Assembly (NCBI RefSeq): GCF_003597395.2 | Contig: NC_133771.1 | Coordinates: 127,515,475 to 127,579,474 of the forward strand | Direction of reading: 5' to 3' | Length of the DNA stretch: 64,000 bases | Origin: Chelonoidis abingdonii | Taxonomy: Eukaryota; Chordata; Testudines; Testudinidae | Shown here: in pieces, positions 31,922-43,610 of the stretch | How the letters are laid out: the number at the start of each line of letters is the position of its first letter | Position numbering within the stretch: the first letter of the stretch is position 1 | Made by a program: the position numbers and the translations under genes | Notes under the pieces: model-generated | What the model was told of the DNA's origin: nothing | Seen by the model: the letters and a program-made list of their open reading frames with translations, nothing else | Databases searched by the model: none

Positions 31922-34900
31922 CATAATAGTTTTTCTTTTAAAATATTTAATTTCTTGTACATACAACATAAATTTTGGGGTGTGTGTGACACAGAGAAAG
32001 AAGAAGAACTATCCAACCTAATTCTTGAAAGTTCACTGGTAAATCATTTTGCCCAGCTAATTTGTGTATTTGGATGTATACTTATGTGTGGGTAAAAATA
32101 AGTGACACAGAGCTGATACTACAGTAACACTGCTGGTCTACTGTTCTTCCTGTGATTCTGCATAGTCATAAGTCCATTCGTCATACCAAATCCTGCCCTC
32201 AGGTTCACCCCTCCCTTGTGCTGCTATAGAAGGAACTCCAGTAGAACACTGGTCCATGCTGTGGAATACTCCTGCACCAAGCCCTATCCCTGCAGAATAT
32301 GTTAAAGTCTTGTGTACTTACCCTATTGCACAGTCAGAGTTTGCCCACAGGTCTTTACGAAACAAAATGATCTTCAGTTCCCCCCCAACCTCTCAAATTT
32401 TTTTCAAATATTTTCTGTTTCCTTCTGCAAATATCCTAAGATATTGTGGATTGCTAGCGGATACATTAGTGAATAATGAAAACAAGCATATGCAGAATTT
32501 TTCTCAGTGGAAAACCTTGCTGGAAAATAAAAGCTTCATTGAATTCTCTTGTCTGTTTTGAAGTTTTATGTTGCTGTCTTAAACTTTGCAAAGCGATTAT
32601 GCTGCGCACTTACATCCTCATTTTCTGAAAAACATTTCACCCAAGATAATTTTTTTAAATATTAACTGTCTTTTTGTCAATTACATAGTGATCATACTGT
32701 ACATTCTAAATTGCATGTTGTTTAAGAAGTGCTCTTTCATTTCCTGTGTTTCTGTTAATGCTTTTCAACTTTTTTATTTGTTCAGATCTGATGGGCTCAT
32801 CAGCATTTGAGAGTGGACACAGAGTGTCTAGTTTTGTTTTTTTGTTTCTTTGTTTTACTTCTCTAAAACTTTATTATAAGCAAATGCTCTTTGATGCCTC
32901 TTTTAATATTCATTTAGATCCCAACTCCTGGTGGAAGGAAATATTCACGTTTAGAACAAAATAATTAATACCCTTCTGGAGCTGTGACCAATGGTGAGTA
33001 CAGTGAAACAAAAAAAGTCTTTTCAAAACAAGTTTTTATTTTATCTGAACAGTAAAAACACGGCATAAAAAGAGAAAAGAGTTTTTAACAAAATAAGAGA
33101 TCTATACACAGATCTGTTTTACCTAAGGTTTAGGTAGAAATATCTTACTCCCAACACCCCAATCTCTGATGACTGGGGGATTCAGTCTGCTCCTTGGCAG
33201 TCTGTGTCACCCTCTCCTGTCCTTCAAGGTCAGTCTTTTTCTTCATCCAAAGTTCTTTGTTGTAGTTTTTCCTGCTGGATCTCCACTGTGGTTATAAGCT
33301 GGGATGCCTCCATGCCAAGCAAAATCAAACTGTTGAGCTCAGCATGCTCAGAGGTAAAACTTCAAAGGGAATGATCCCTACATTATCTTTTAAGTATCAG
33401 TAAATGGGAGGGTATTTGAAGCTACTGTCACCTTTCCTGCATACTTGGAAAAAACCTATGCTTGAATTAACCCCTTGTAGTCACATAGCAAACAGCGCAA
33501 TAACAGTCAGTCAGACAGATGGAATATATAATATTCATTAAATATAACAGGCATTCCCATGCCAGCCATGTCCTTCACATGGCATATCAAAATTTCAGGA
33601 GGGTTAATTTTTGTAGAGATAGGTGGAGAAGTGTTGAAAAATCAGACTCATAATGGAAAGCTAACATCAACTTTAACTATGGAGCAGCTATTGCTGCTCC
33701 AAAACACTAATTGTACATAGGGATCTCTAATGTTACCTAACACATGCTGTGCCATGTTCAGGGGAGGACTGTATGAAAGATTACCCAGCCAGAAAACTAC
33801 TGTCCATTCAGTGTACCTCATTTTCAACTTCTTCAGAGAACCTGAAGCACAGCAAATCTATAATCACAACAGCACCCCTCATAATACAGAAAATGAATCA
33901 GACAGCAACACTGCAGTCTGCTGCTTTTGAATGAGAGAACATAGGAAGAGAAATACTATCAAAGGGATGTTTTGCACAACCTGTAAAGTTAAGTGCTGGA
34001 GATGAGAACTAAAAACACTATCAAAGTGGTATAAAAATACCGGAAAAAATTAACAATGAAAAAATCACTTAGGGTTTAACTGAAGAAAGTCATAAAATAC
34101 AGGAAAGATGATTAGGAAAGAGGATATTCTCCCTGACTGGATGTACATAGCTGAGCTTCCAAATTATATCAAAGATGAGCTAGGAAAAGATAAGGGCTGG
34201 ACCAGCGTAACGTACAACAGAGAACAGACCAAATTATAAGGCAACTTCCAGTAATGGTGCCCTATTGTATGGATAGAAAAGTGTAAGACAGTGTTTGCTA
34301 TTTTACAAAGACCTGTGTTTCAGACTAGCTGATCATAATCCACACTTTGGGCAGAAGCAGCCATCAGCAATGATGCCAGCAACACATTCACTTCCCTTTT
34401 GTGAGCTCTGAATTAAATTTTATACCATTATTTTAATCAAAGAGAACGGCCTGTGAGCAATACAGAAATGATTTATCTTAATAATCAATCTAACTCATAA
34501 ATATGCATATATTCAGTAGCAATTCTTACAAATTTTTGATGAGGATTACACTAATGAAGCCTCATATACGAAAAGGAATGCGTTCTAGTTGCAAAGTAGT
34601 GAAAAGACATAGCTTTCTATAGGAAGGAGGTGGTCAGAGGTAATGGCAAGGTGCTTAAAGATGCAATAGGATCATTTTACCTCAGCAAAATGAAAACAGT
34701 TTGATTAACAAGTCAAGTACTGTACATCAATAATGTGCAGAACACAAACCCATTGAACAATGCAGCCTAATGAGATTTTTTCATTTGTGAGAGGCCGCAT
34801 AGTGAGTTAGAAATGAGTACTTCAGCACAATTATTGCAACTAAGATCACCAAAAAGTAACAATTTCAATTAAAGTTTCCTCCTACTAGAATTCAGTCACA

Positions 34901-35685
34901 TTTCAAAATTCAGTGCATGTAAAGAACTTTGAACCATTTGCCTGTAATATTTTCTTATGAAAATTATTAGTGATAAAGAGTAGGAAATTCACAGTACACC
35001 GAAACATCTCAAAGCAATCTAAGGACCAAATTTCCAAAAAGGTCTAAGATATTGAGTATGTAATTTTGTTTACTCAAGTGTGTTTGTTTATTAATTGCAT
35101 TTGCACACAGAGGTAGTATGATATCTCACTAAGTAATTTGCATGTGTAAATTCAGTTTATGTGTACAAATCAGATATTTTCAAAGACAAAAAACTTAGAT
35201 GTTAAAATTACATTTGCAAATGTTTACACATTCAAAATTGCAGGTCAAATATTAAAGTGTGATTTCACTGAAACTACTACAGCTACCGAAACACACCTAA
35301 TGAGTGGCTCTGCCAAGAGACTGGGTGAGTTTTATTTTTTGAGAATGTAATGCAAACTAGAACTTAGTTAGACTAGGGCTTCCCTTCTTCTCCAATGACT
35401 GCTCTTTGATTAAAGATAGCATCCAACAGATAAGGGAAGAACAAAGGTATATACATTTATTTTCAGCTCTGACAATATCCTACACTAAATATTTACAGAC
35501 ATAAAACTATTAAAAAGTGATAAACCAGGCTTTCAAATATAATAATTGAATAACATAAATAAAGAGAACAATAATTAAAAACAAAAACTGTCTGATCAGT
35601 CTTAAATAAATAATTATTTCTTTAACTAGACTTCAATGGAATCAGATTCATACTAGGAGCTAGTAGTTAGATATTTGTGTAGCCT
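31922..35685. other. Long gene-free, AT-rich stretch
   Basis: About 3.8 kb with no recognised exon, LINE, LTR or MITE. Open frames reach 101 codons but are Phe/Ile/Lys-rich as expected from AT-rich DNA. This is the longest repeat-poor interval of the window. Confidence 0.4.
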
Positions 35686-35689
35686 ACAC

Positions 35690-35821
35690 AGCCACGACAT
35701 GCAGGGCAGAGACCGTCCTTTTGTTCTATGTTTGCACAGAACCTAGCATAATGGGGTTCTGATCCATGAATAGGACTCCTATGTGGTATGATAGCCCAAA
35801 TAAATAATAATAATAATAATT
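35690..35821 (+). repeat. Retroposon 3' tail ending in (ATA)n
   Basis: Text GGGCAGAGACCGTCCTTTTG, then CTAGCATAATGGGGTTCTGA, followed by AAATAAATAATAATAATAAT. The order GGGCAGGGACxGT...GCCTAGCAxAATGGGG...(ATA)n is a recurrent amniote retroposon tail. The (ATA)n at 35801-35821 is the tail of that insertion. Source family not named. Confidence 0.6.
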
Positions 35822-36060
35822 AAGAAGAAGTTAGGACACCTGTATCTTCTATCCTTAGATCCAGCTATTTTGCTGTTGTCCTATTTGCCAGGGTAGATTT
35901 CATCTCAAGATTCCATTAGCCTTTGCCCCCTCCTCAAGCTGATTCCAACATCACATTACTTTTCCATTTGAAAATCCCAACCCAGAAAACATTTCTTTCC
36001 TGAACAGGACCGTGTACACAACCAAACATTCCACGGTACTTTCTGCAGTTAACCTCAGAG

Positions 36061-36240
36061 GGTGTGTCTACACTACAATTAAACTCCCAAGGCTGGCCCT
36101 TGCAGGGTCCCAGAGCCAGGCTCCAGCCCAACACCGAATGTCTACACAGCAACTTTACAGCCTTGCAGTCCCAGTCACATGAGCCTGAGTCAGCTGACAC
36201 AGGTCAGCCACGGATGTTTCATTACAGTGTAGACATACCC
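36061..36240. mobile_element. MITE with GGTRTGTCTACACT ends
   Basis: A 180-bp element whose left end GGTGTGTCTACACTACAATT and reversed right end GGGTATGTCTACACTGTAAT form the terminal inverted repeat. AGAG flanks both sides (36057-36060, 36241-36244), a possible 4-bp duplication. Interior CAGGCTCCAGCCC text and no coding sequence. Confidence 0.75.
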
Positions 36241-36272
36241 AGAGTCAAAGGCCACTTTAAAAGCTTGACACA

Positions 36273-36545
36273 AGGTGCTTGTCTATACTACCGTTTAAGT
36301 CTATATAAGTTAAGTCACCCAGGGGTGTGAAAAAGCCACTACCTGAGCGATTAATTTACATCGATTTAGAGAGGTGTCTACACCATACTGTGCTGGCAGC
36401 AGACGTTCTCAGCTGACATAGCTTCCACCTATCATTGAGGTGGAGTGATTTTGCCGATGGGAGAGCGCTCTCCCATCAGCATAGCACCTCTTCACCAGAT
36501 GCGCTACAGCGGCGCAGCTGCATCGGTAGCGTAGACTAGCCCTAA
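36273..36545. mobile_element. MITE with AGGGCTAGTCTACRCTAC ends
   Basis: Left end AAGGTGCTTGTCTATACTAC and reversed right end TTAGGGCTAGTCTACGCTAC form the inverted repeat. The interior has CCCAGGGGTGTGAAAAAGCC and a near-palindrome GGAGAGCGCTCTCC. The same family recurs, more decayed, at 51125-51437, 56944-57060 and 60603-60866. Confidence 0.78.
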
Positions 36546-36681
36546 GTATCATTCAAGAATCAATTAGATAGATATAATAGCCTACAATTAAAGTTGTTAC
36601 AGCACATCCATTATAAAGCCCACATTATTCAGGGCTTTAAAATTATGCCATAAATAGTTTTCTGGGACGAAACTTTAATCA

Positions 36682-37935
36682 GATTCATACAATCATAGAA
36701 TATCAGGGTTGGAAGGGACCTCATGAGGTCATCTAGTCCAACCCACTGCTCAAAGCAGGACTAATCCCCAACTAAATCATTCCAGCCAGGGCTTTGTCAA
36801 GCCTGACCTTAAAAACCTGTAAAGAAGGAGATTCCACCACCTCCCTAGGTAGCCCATTCCAATACTTCAGCAACCTCTTAGTGAAAAAGTTTTTCCTAAT
36901 ATCCAACCTAAACCTCCCCCACTACAACTTGAGACCATTACTCCCTGTTCTGTCATCTGCTACCACTGAGAACAGTCTAGATCCATCTTCTTTGGAACCC
37001 CCTTTCAGGTAGTTGAAAGAAGCTATCAAATTCCCCCTCATTCTTCTCTTCTGCAGACTAAATAATCCCAGTTTCCTCAGCCTCTCCTCACAAATCACGT
37101 GCTCCAGCCCCCTAATCATTTGCCCTCTGCTGGACTCTTTCCAGTTTTTCCACACCCTTCTTGTAGTGTGGGGCCCAAAACTGGACAAAATACTCCATAT
37201 GAGGCCTCACCAATGCTGAATAGAGGGGAATGATCATGTCCTTTGATTTGCTGGCAATGCTCCTACTAATGCAGCCCAATATGCCGTTAGCCTTCTTGGC
37301 AACAAGGGCACACTGTTGACTCATATCCAGCTTCTCATCCCTAGGTCCTTCTCTGCAGAACTGCTGCCTAGCCACTTTGTCCCTAGTCTGGAGCAGTGCA
37401 TGGGATTCTTCTGTCCTAAGTGCAGGACTCTTTTGGCCCAATCCTCTGATTTGTCTAGGTCCCTCTGTAGCCCATCCCTACCCTCTAGCCTATCTACCAC
37501 TCCTCCCAGTTTAGTATCATCTGCAAACTTGCTGAGGGTGCAGTCCACGCTATCCTCCAGATCATTAATGAAGATATTGAACAAAACCAGCCCCAGGACC
37601 GACACTTGGGGCATTCCGCTTGATACCTGCTGCCAACTAGACATGGAGCCATTGATCACTACCCGTTGAGCCCGACGATCTAGCCAGCTTCCTATCCACC
37701 ATATAGTCCATTCATCTAGACCATACTTTAACTTGCTGGAAAGAATACTGTGGGACACAGTATCAAAAGCTTTGCTAAAGTCAAGGAATAACACGTCCAC
37801 TGCTTTCCCCTCATCCATAGAGCCAGTTATCTCACCATAGAAGGCAATTAGGTTACTCAGTCATGACTTGCCCTTGCTGAATTCACACTGACTGTTCCTG
37901 ATCACTTTCCTTTCCTCTATGTGCTTCAAAATTGA
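36682..37935 (-). mobile_element. CR1 LINE, 5'-truncated, decayed
   Basis: Minus orientation. The 3' end lies at 36682 (plus text AATCATAGAATATCAGGGTT, GGAAGGGACCTCATGAGGTC, ATCTAGTCCAACCCACTGCT). Moving to higher coordinates the minus strand encodes [20 protein letters not shown], then [39 protein letters not shown] and DFSKAFDTV (37818-37750). It is broken into three frames by at least two frameshifts. 5' truncation falls near 37935. It shares its subfamily with the copy at 42060-43610, which has the same 3' end. Confidence 0.93.
37321..37818 (-). pseudogene. CR1 reverse transcriptase fragment
   Basis: A 165-codon minus-strand frame with LFLDFSKAFDTVSH (residues 10-23), [20 protein letters not shown] (second block, with the usual G-S-V-L-G-P changed to VSVLGL) and KFADDTKLGGVVD. 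A frameshift near 37440 moves the downstream portion to another frame (37112-37441, with [13 protein letters not shown]), and a further one leads to 36922-37188. The catalytic FADD is intact but the protein is split in three. Confidence 0.85.
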
Positions 37936-38905
37936 AGATTAACAAAACAAAGAAACAAAACACCACATTCAGCCACATTTATTTTTTAAAATATCTTACA
38001 ATTCACATATACTTATTTCTATGTAAAAAACTTCTGACTGCATATAACAATGCAGATTTTTGAGAAATCTTCATTTTTGTACCTATCCTATAACATTTTA
38101 TAGATTTATAAACCAATAAAATGAAGGGTTCCAGGATCTTATTAAGACCTTGTAAAGTACACTATGTCAGGACTTTGTGATAGAAACCCCACAGCCAATG
38201 ACAGTCAATATGCAAGGAAAGACAGATGTTTGGGATCCACACAGCAAATTAAAATAATTTTTTTTAAAAAAAAATGCCTAAAACAACCCCTATTAACTCA
38301 ACAGATTCTTCCCACAAAATGTTATAAGGGAAACAGAATAAATGTCACAAAATCTAATGCAGCTCTGACAGAAATCTGCAGCATTAAATTTGAGATTAAA
38401 AGTATAAATTATTCACAGAAATCTGTAACACTTTCTCATAAGGGTCAGTAATAAATACTTTATAGAACATAAAAATCAGAGACATGTTTATAAATTTATA
38501 AATATGTTATAGATGGTGTTATAAACTCTTAATAAACTATAACAGACAGTATTAACTATTTATGACAACTGTCATAAAGAAGGACAGGTGCACATCTTCA
38601 CTGTAATATTTGAGATACATTCTGTATATATCTATACTGAGATATAGATATGAATATGGGATGACTTATACCTGACAAAACCATGACAGCCTGAGAAATA
38701 AAAATCAGGGGGTCTAAGAAGGTATTTCTGGGGGCTAAGGATGTATATTTGTACTTATAGTAGTCAAAAAGAAAGACACCAACATTTCCCATTTATTCAT
38801 TGGTTAGATAAAACAGAGACAAATTGAGCATACAGGGAAGTTTTGCAAGGGAGTATAGAGAGGGAGTGCAAGAAGCAGATACATTTAACAAACATACTTT
38901 AAACT
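37936..38905. other. No gene recognised
   Basis: AT-rich sequence between the CR1 and the next repeat. Poly-A/T runs near 38258-38272; no coding motif. Confidence 0.35.
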
Positions 38906-39704
38906 TAGGCCAATAACCCGTGAAATCTGGTCTCTCTGTGAAATCTGGTCTTTTGTGTACTTTTACCCTATACTTTGTGTACTTTTACCCTATACTATAC
39001 AGATTTCATGGAGCAGATAAGCATTTCACAAACTGGGCATTCTGACCCAAAAGGGAGTTGTAGGGTGTTTGCATGATTATTGTAGGGGGGTTGTGGTATT
39101 GCCAACCTAACTTCTGTGCTGCCTTCAGAGCTGGGGAGCTGGAGAGTGGCAGCTGCTGGCTAAGCGCTCAGCCCTGAAGAGAGAGCTCTGCCGCAGCAGT
39201 GCAGAAGTAAGGGAGGGCAATACCATACCATTTCATGCCCCCCCTTACTTCTACGCTGCTGCCTTCAGAGCTGGGTGGCCAGAGAGTGGCAGCTGGTGGT
39301 CAAGGCCCCAGCTCTGAAGACAGCAGCGCAGATGTAATGATAGCAATACCTTATAATGCCATCCTTACATCTTCACTGCTTCTGGCACTGGCACTGCCTT
39401 CAGAGCTGGTCTTCTGGCCAGCAGCTGCCGCTCTCCAGCTGCTCAGCTCAGAAGGCAGAACCACTGCCAGCAGCAGCGCAGAAGTAAGGATGGCAATTCT
39501 GCAACTTCCCTACAATAATCTTGCAACTCCCTCACAATCCCCTTTTGGTTCAGAATCTGTATATATCTACATATGTATACAACCCCTACAGTTACAACAG
39601 CATGAAATATCAGATTTAAATATCTGAAATCATGAAATTTATGATTTTAAAAATCCTATGACCGTGAAATTGACCAAAATGGACCATGAATTTGGTAGGG
39701 CCCT
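38906..39704. mobile_element. TAGGGCC-ended palindromic DNA element
   Basis: The right end ACCATGAATTTGGTAGGGCC CTA and the left end TAGGCCAATAACCCGTGAAA suggest TAGGGCC-type termini. The core (39100-39500) is a large imperfect palindrome: AACTTCTGTGCTGCCTTCAG and CAGCAGCGCAGAAGTAAGG arms recur in inverted orientation, with CAGAGCTGG blocks between. ACCCAAAAGGGAGTTG on the left mirrors CTCCCTCACAATCCCCTTTT on the right. No transposase. A 22-bp tandem duplication (TTTGTGTACTTTTACCCTAT..., 38952-38995) lies near the left end. Superfamily uncertain. Confidence 0.62.
38952..38995 (+). repeat. 22-bp tandem duplication
   Basis: Two exact head-to-tail copies of a 22-bp unit beginning TTTGTGTACTTTTACCC (38952-38973 and 38974-38995), inside the left arm of the TAGGGCC-ended element. 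Likely a local slippage event. Confidence 0.9.
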
Positions 39705-40083
39705 ATTTATGATTACATACCTTCTGGGCAGGTGGTGTATGTGTGCATTCAGTGAAAGCATCTCATGATCCCCAGAAACCAAGTACGGGCTCTGGAGACC
39801 AGAGTGGCTGAACAGGAGGAGCGAAGGGAGACAGAGAGGTTCATAGAGGAGACTTTCCAGGACACAGCAGAGTGGTCCCAGCCTCTGTGTTGTTGAGAAA
39901 GATGAAAATCTCAAGGAAGGAGAACATGAAGCTGGAGCAGAGGAAACAGTCCCATAGTTGCAATCCTCCTTCCAGATTATGTCATAGTACCAAATCACAC
40001 TAAGGATAACCCTCTGAGGGAGGGAACTCCAGTTACTAGAAAGAGATAGGTAATAGTAATGTGGGATTTGATTATTAGAAATT

Positions 40084-41110
40084 AGGGCTGTTGATTAATC
40101 ACAGTTAATTCATGTGATTAACTAAAAATATTAACTGCAATTAAGAAAATTAATCGTGATTAATTGCACTGTTAAATAATACAGTAACAATTGAAATTTA
40201 TTAAATATTTTTGGATGTTTTTCTACATTTTCAAATATATTGATTTCTATTACAACACAGAATACAAAGTGTACAGTACTCACTTTATATAATTTTTTAT
40301 TACAAATATTTGCACTGTAAAAATAACAAAAGAAAGTATTTTTCAATTAACCTCATACAAGTGCTGTAGTGCAATCTCTATTGTGAAAGTGTAACTTACA
40401 AATGTAGATTTTTTTTGTTACATAACTGCACTAAAAAACAAAACAATGTAAAACTTTAGAGACTATAAGTCCACTCAGTCCTACTTCTTATTCAGCCAAT
40501 CGCTAAGACAAACAAGTTCATTTACATTTACGGGAGATACTGCTGCCTGCTTCCTATTGACACTGTCACCTGAAAGTGAGAACAGGCGTTCATATGGCAC
40601 TTTTGTACCTGGCATTGCAAGGTATTTACATGCTAGATATGCTAAACATCCATATGCCCCTTCATGCTTCAGCCACCATTCCAGAGGACACGCTTCCATG
40701 CTGATGATACTCATAAAAAAAAATGCATTAATTAAATTTGTTGATGATGCTCATTAAAAAAAAATGTGTTAATTAAATTTGTGACTGAACTCCTTGGGGG
40801 AGAATTGTATATCTCTTGTTCTGTTTTACCCACATTCTGCCACATATTTCATGTTATAGCAATCTTGGATGACGACCCAGCATATGTTGTTTGATTTACA
40901 AACACTGTCACTGCAGATCTGACAAAATGCAAAGAAGGTACCAATGTGAGATTTGTAAAAATAGCTACGTGCCTCGGCCCAAGGTTTAAGAATCTGAAGT
41001 GTCTTCCAAAATCTGAGAGGGACAAAGTGTGGAGCATGCTTTTGGAAGTCTTAAAAGAGTAACATTTCAATGCGGAAACTATAAAACCTGAATCACCAAT
41101 GAGGAGGAGC
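40084..41110. mobile_element. hAT transposon remnant with internally inverted halves
   Basis: The left end (AGGGCTGTTGATTAATCACA, 40084) is the ATTAATCG-rich terminus of a BED-type hAT family. The C-terminal dimerisation domain lies on the minus strand (40481-40714), while the segment that should precede it in the same frame lies on the plus strand: at about 40955-41060 plus-strand translation gives RFVKIAT...GPRFKNLKCLPKSERDKVW, matching the ALDPRFKxLxxL block just upstream of the dimerisation domain in hAT transposases. The junction near 40715-40760 contains two copies of an A-tract plus TTAATTAAATTTGT text. An inversion after insertion, or insertion of two copies head to head with deletions, explains this. 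Confidence 0.65.
40481..40714 (-). pseudogene. hAT transposase C-terminal dimerisation domain (hATC)
   Basis: A 77-codon minus-strand frame holds a near-complete hATC domain: CPLEWWLKHEGAYGCLAYLA, then CKYLAMPGTKVPYERLFSLS, then GDSVNRKQAAVSPVNVNELV and a CLSDWLNKK end that stops at 40481. The pattern W-W....E...Y..LA.LA.KYL..PGT.VP.ER.FS..G..V...R..LSP.NV is the conserved dimerisation block of hAT transposases. The start Met is incidental. The rest of the transposase is missing or inverted (see the enclosing element), so the gene is dead. Confidence 0.88.
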
Positions 41111-42059
41111 AGCACATGGTTCAGATAGAGACATCCCCTAGGGGAGGATTTATTAAAAAGAGAGTGGCTTCTCAAAGACAAAACTATTCTTTAAATTATC
41201 ACTGTATTTAAATAAAAAAACAGGTATGCAATTGCTTATCTGACATATCATTAGATAACAAGACTGCAGACTCTCTCCCTTTCCTTAAAAAGTACTACAT
41301 CATTATGGGTGCAGACATAGAATTGACCACGGAAATTAGGGCTGTCCATTAAAGTACTAAATAACTTGTTAGCACTTTTGTTGTATAAGATATTTCTTTG
41401 TTACACAATTCTACACAATAACAATGTACCACAGAAGCTGCATTTTCCATTGATCTACAGTATTTCTTTTCATTTTCAGAGCCCTGTGTGTCACACTGTT
41501 AACATGGAAGTAGGCTTTTAAAGATGATTTACTCCTCTTGGAAATAATGAGGACCAGAAAAATGGCTCAAGAAAGATGTAGCTTTAATTCACTTGGATGC
41601 AACATTTTATACTATAGTGAAAACATACTGAAATCAGTACCAATGATTCAAACATGAGTTATTCCATTTATAAAACTTCCTACTAATGTCACAGATGTCT
41701 CCTTAATGTATAAAGAGTAACATATTGGGACAAATCCTCCACTGGTGTTAAGTGTCATAATTCCATTGATTTCAGTGGAGTATGAGAATTTACATCAGCC
41801 GTTGATCTGCCCCTTTAAGAGCTGTCAAGTAAGCCAGAAATCATTGTCACAATGTCATGACACTTTATCATGATGTATTCTCACAATTAAGGATGTAAAT
41901 TAATAATGCATCACCAAGACAATATTTTGATCCTTATAAGAGGATTTTATTCCAAATTCAATTTGGAATTTTTTACAGGAGACTGTCCAGTAAACTCCTA
42001 ACTATCCAATGAAATTATGGATGTGTGAAGACACACTTTAATTGGTAATGACACAATCT
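41111..42059. other. No gene recognised
   Basis: AT-rich DNA. TTAGGGCTGTCCATTAAAG at 41337-41355 echoes the hAT terminus at 40082 in the same orientation, so it may be a fragment of another copy. GATTTCAGTGGAGT text near 41770 belongs to an old palindromic repeat. No exon. Confidence 0.35.
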
Positions 42060-43610
42060 TAGAATCATAGAAAATTAGGGTTGGAAGAGATCTCAGGAGG
42101 TCATCCAGTACAATCTCCTGCTTCAAAGCAGGACCAACACCAACTAAATCATCCCAGCCAGGGCTTTGTCAAACCAGGCCTTGAAAACCCCTAAGGATGG
42201 AGATTCTACCCCCTCCCCAGGTAACCCATTCCAGTCTTCACCACCCTCCTAGTGAAATAGTGTTTCCTAATATCCAACCTAGATCTCCCCCCACTGCAAC
42301 TTGAGAACATTGTTTCTTGTTCTGTCATCTGCCACCATTGAGAACAGCTGAGCTCCATCCTCTTTGGAACCCCCCTTCAGGTACAGGGGCAGCTCTAGAC
42401 ATTTTGTTGCCCCAAGCATGGCAGCATGCCACGGGGGGCGCTCTGCCGGTCACAGATCCCGCGGCTCCAGTGGACCTCCCGCAGGCTTGCCTGCGGAGGG
42501 TCCGCTGGTCCCGTGGCTCCGGTGGACCTCCACCTGCTGCCCTCCCAGCGACCGGCAGAGCGCACCCCGCAGCATGCCACCCCAAGCACATGCTTGGCGT
42601 GCTGTGGCCTGGAGCCGCCCCTGTTCAGGTAGTTGAAGGCTGCTATCAAATCCCCCCTCAATCTTCTCTTCTGTAGACTAAATAACCCCAGTTCCCTCAC
42701 CCTCTCTTCGTACATCATGTGCCACAGCCCCCTAATCATTTTCGTTGCCCTCCACTGGACTCTCTCCAGTTTGTCCACATCCCTTCTGTAGTTGGGAGAT
42801 CAAAACTGGATGCAATACTCCAGGTGCGGTCTCATCAGTGCCAAATAGAAGGGAATAATCACTTCCTCGATCTGCTGGCAATCCTCCTACTAATACAGCC
42901 CAACATGCCATTAGCCTTCTTGGCAACAGGGGCACACTGCTGACTAATATATGCAGCTTCTCATCCACTGTAATCCCCAGGTCCTTTTCTGCAGAACTGC
43001 TGCTTAGCCAGTTGGTCCGCAGCCTGTAGCGGTGCATGGGAATCTTCCTTCCTAAGTGCAGGACTCTGCACTTGTCCTTGTTGAACCTCATCAGATGTCT
43101 TTTGGCCCAATCCTCCAACTTGTCTAGGTCACTTTGGACCCTATCCCTACCCTCCAGCGTATCTGCCTGTCCGCCCAGCTTAGTGTCATCTGTGAACTTG
43201 CTGAGGGTGCAATTAATCCCATCATCCAGATCATTAATAAAGATGTTGAACAAAACCAGCCCCAGGACCGACCCATGGGGCATTCTGCTTGATACCAGCT
43301 GTCAATTAAAGATCGAGTCATTGTTCACTACCTGTTGAGCCCGACAATCTATCCAGCTTTCTATCCACCTTATAGTCCATTCATCCAATCCCTACTGCTT
43401 TAACTTGTTGGCAAGAATACTGTGGGAGACCATATCAAAAGCTTTGCTAAAGTCAAGATATATCACATCCACCACTTCCCCATATCCATAGAGCCAGTTA
43501 TCTCATCATAGAAGGCAATCATGTTGGTCAGGTATGACTTGCCCTTGGTGAATAAATGTTGACTGTTCCTGATCACCTTCCTCTCCTCCAAGTGCTTCAA
43601 AATGCATTCC
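42060..43610 (-). mobile_element. CR1 LINE, 5'-truncated, with nested hAT MITE
   Basis: Minus orientation; the 3' end at 42060 (AGAATCATAGAAAATTAGGG, TTGGAAGAGATCTCAGGAGG) matches the copy at 36682. Minus-strand coding remnants run through [20 protein letters not shown] (42700), HLGRKIPMHRYRL and FTDDTKLGG (FADD with Ala to Thr, near 43190), and [19 protein letters not shown] (43275). Frames are broken by small indels and by the MITE at 42384-42623. 5' truncation is near 43610. Confidence 0.92.
42384..42623. mobile_element. hAT MITE nested in CR1, exact 8-bp duplication
   Basis: A 240-bp GC-rich element with ends CAGGGGCAGCTCTAGACATT and, read in reverse, CAGGGGCGGCTCCAGGCCA. The target duplication TTCAGGTA is exact (42376-42383 and 42624-42631), and removing the element and one duplication restores continuous CR1 text (CCCCTTCAGGTAGTTGAAGG). 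It belongs to the same family as 30175-30480. Insertion post-dates this CR1 copy. Non-autonomous. Confidence 0.97.
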
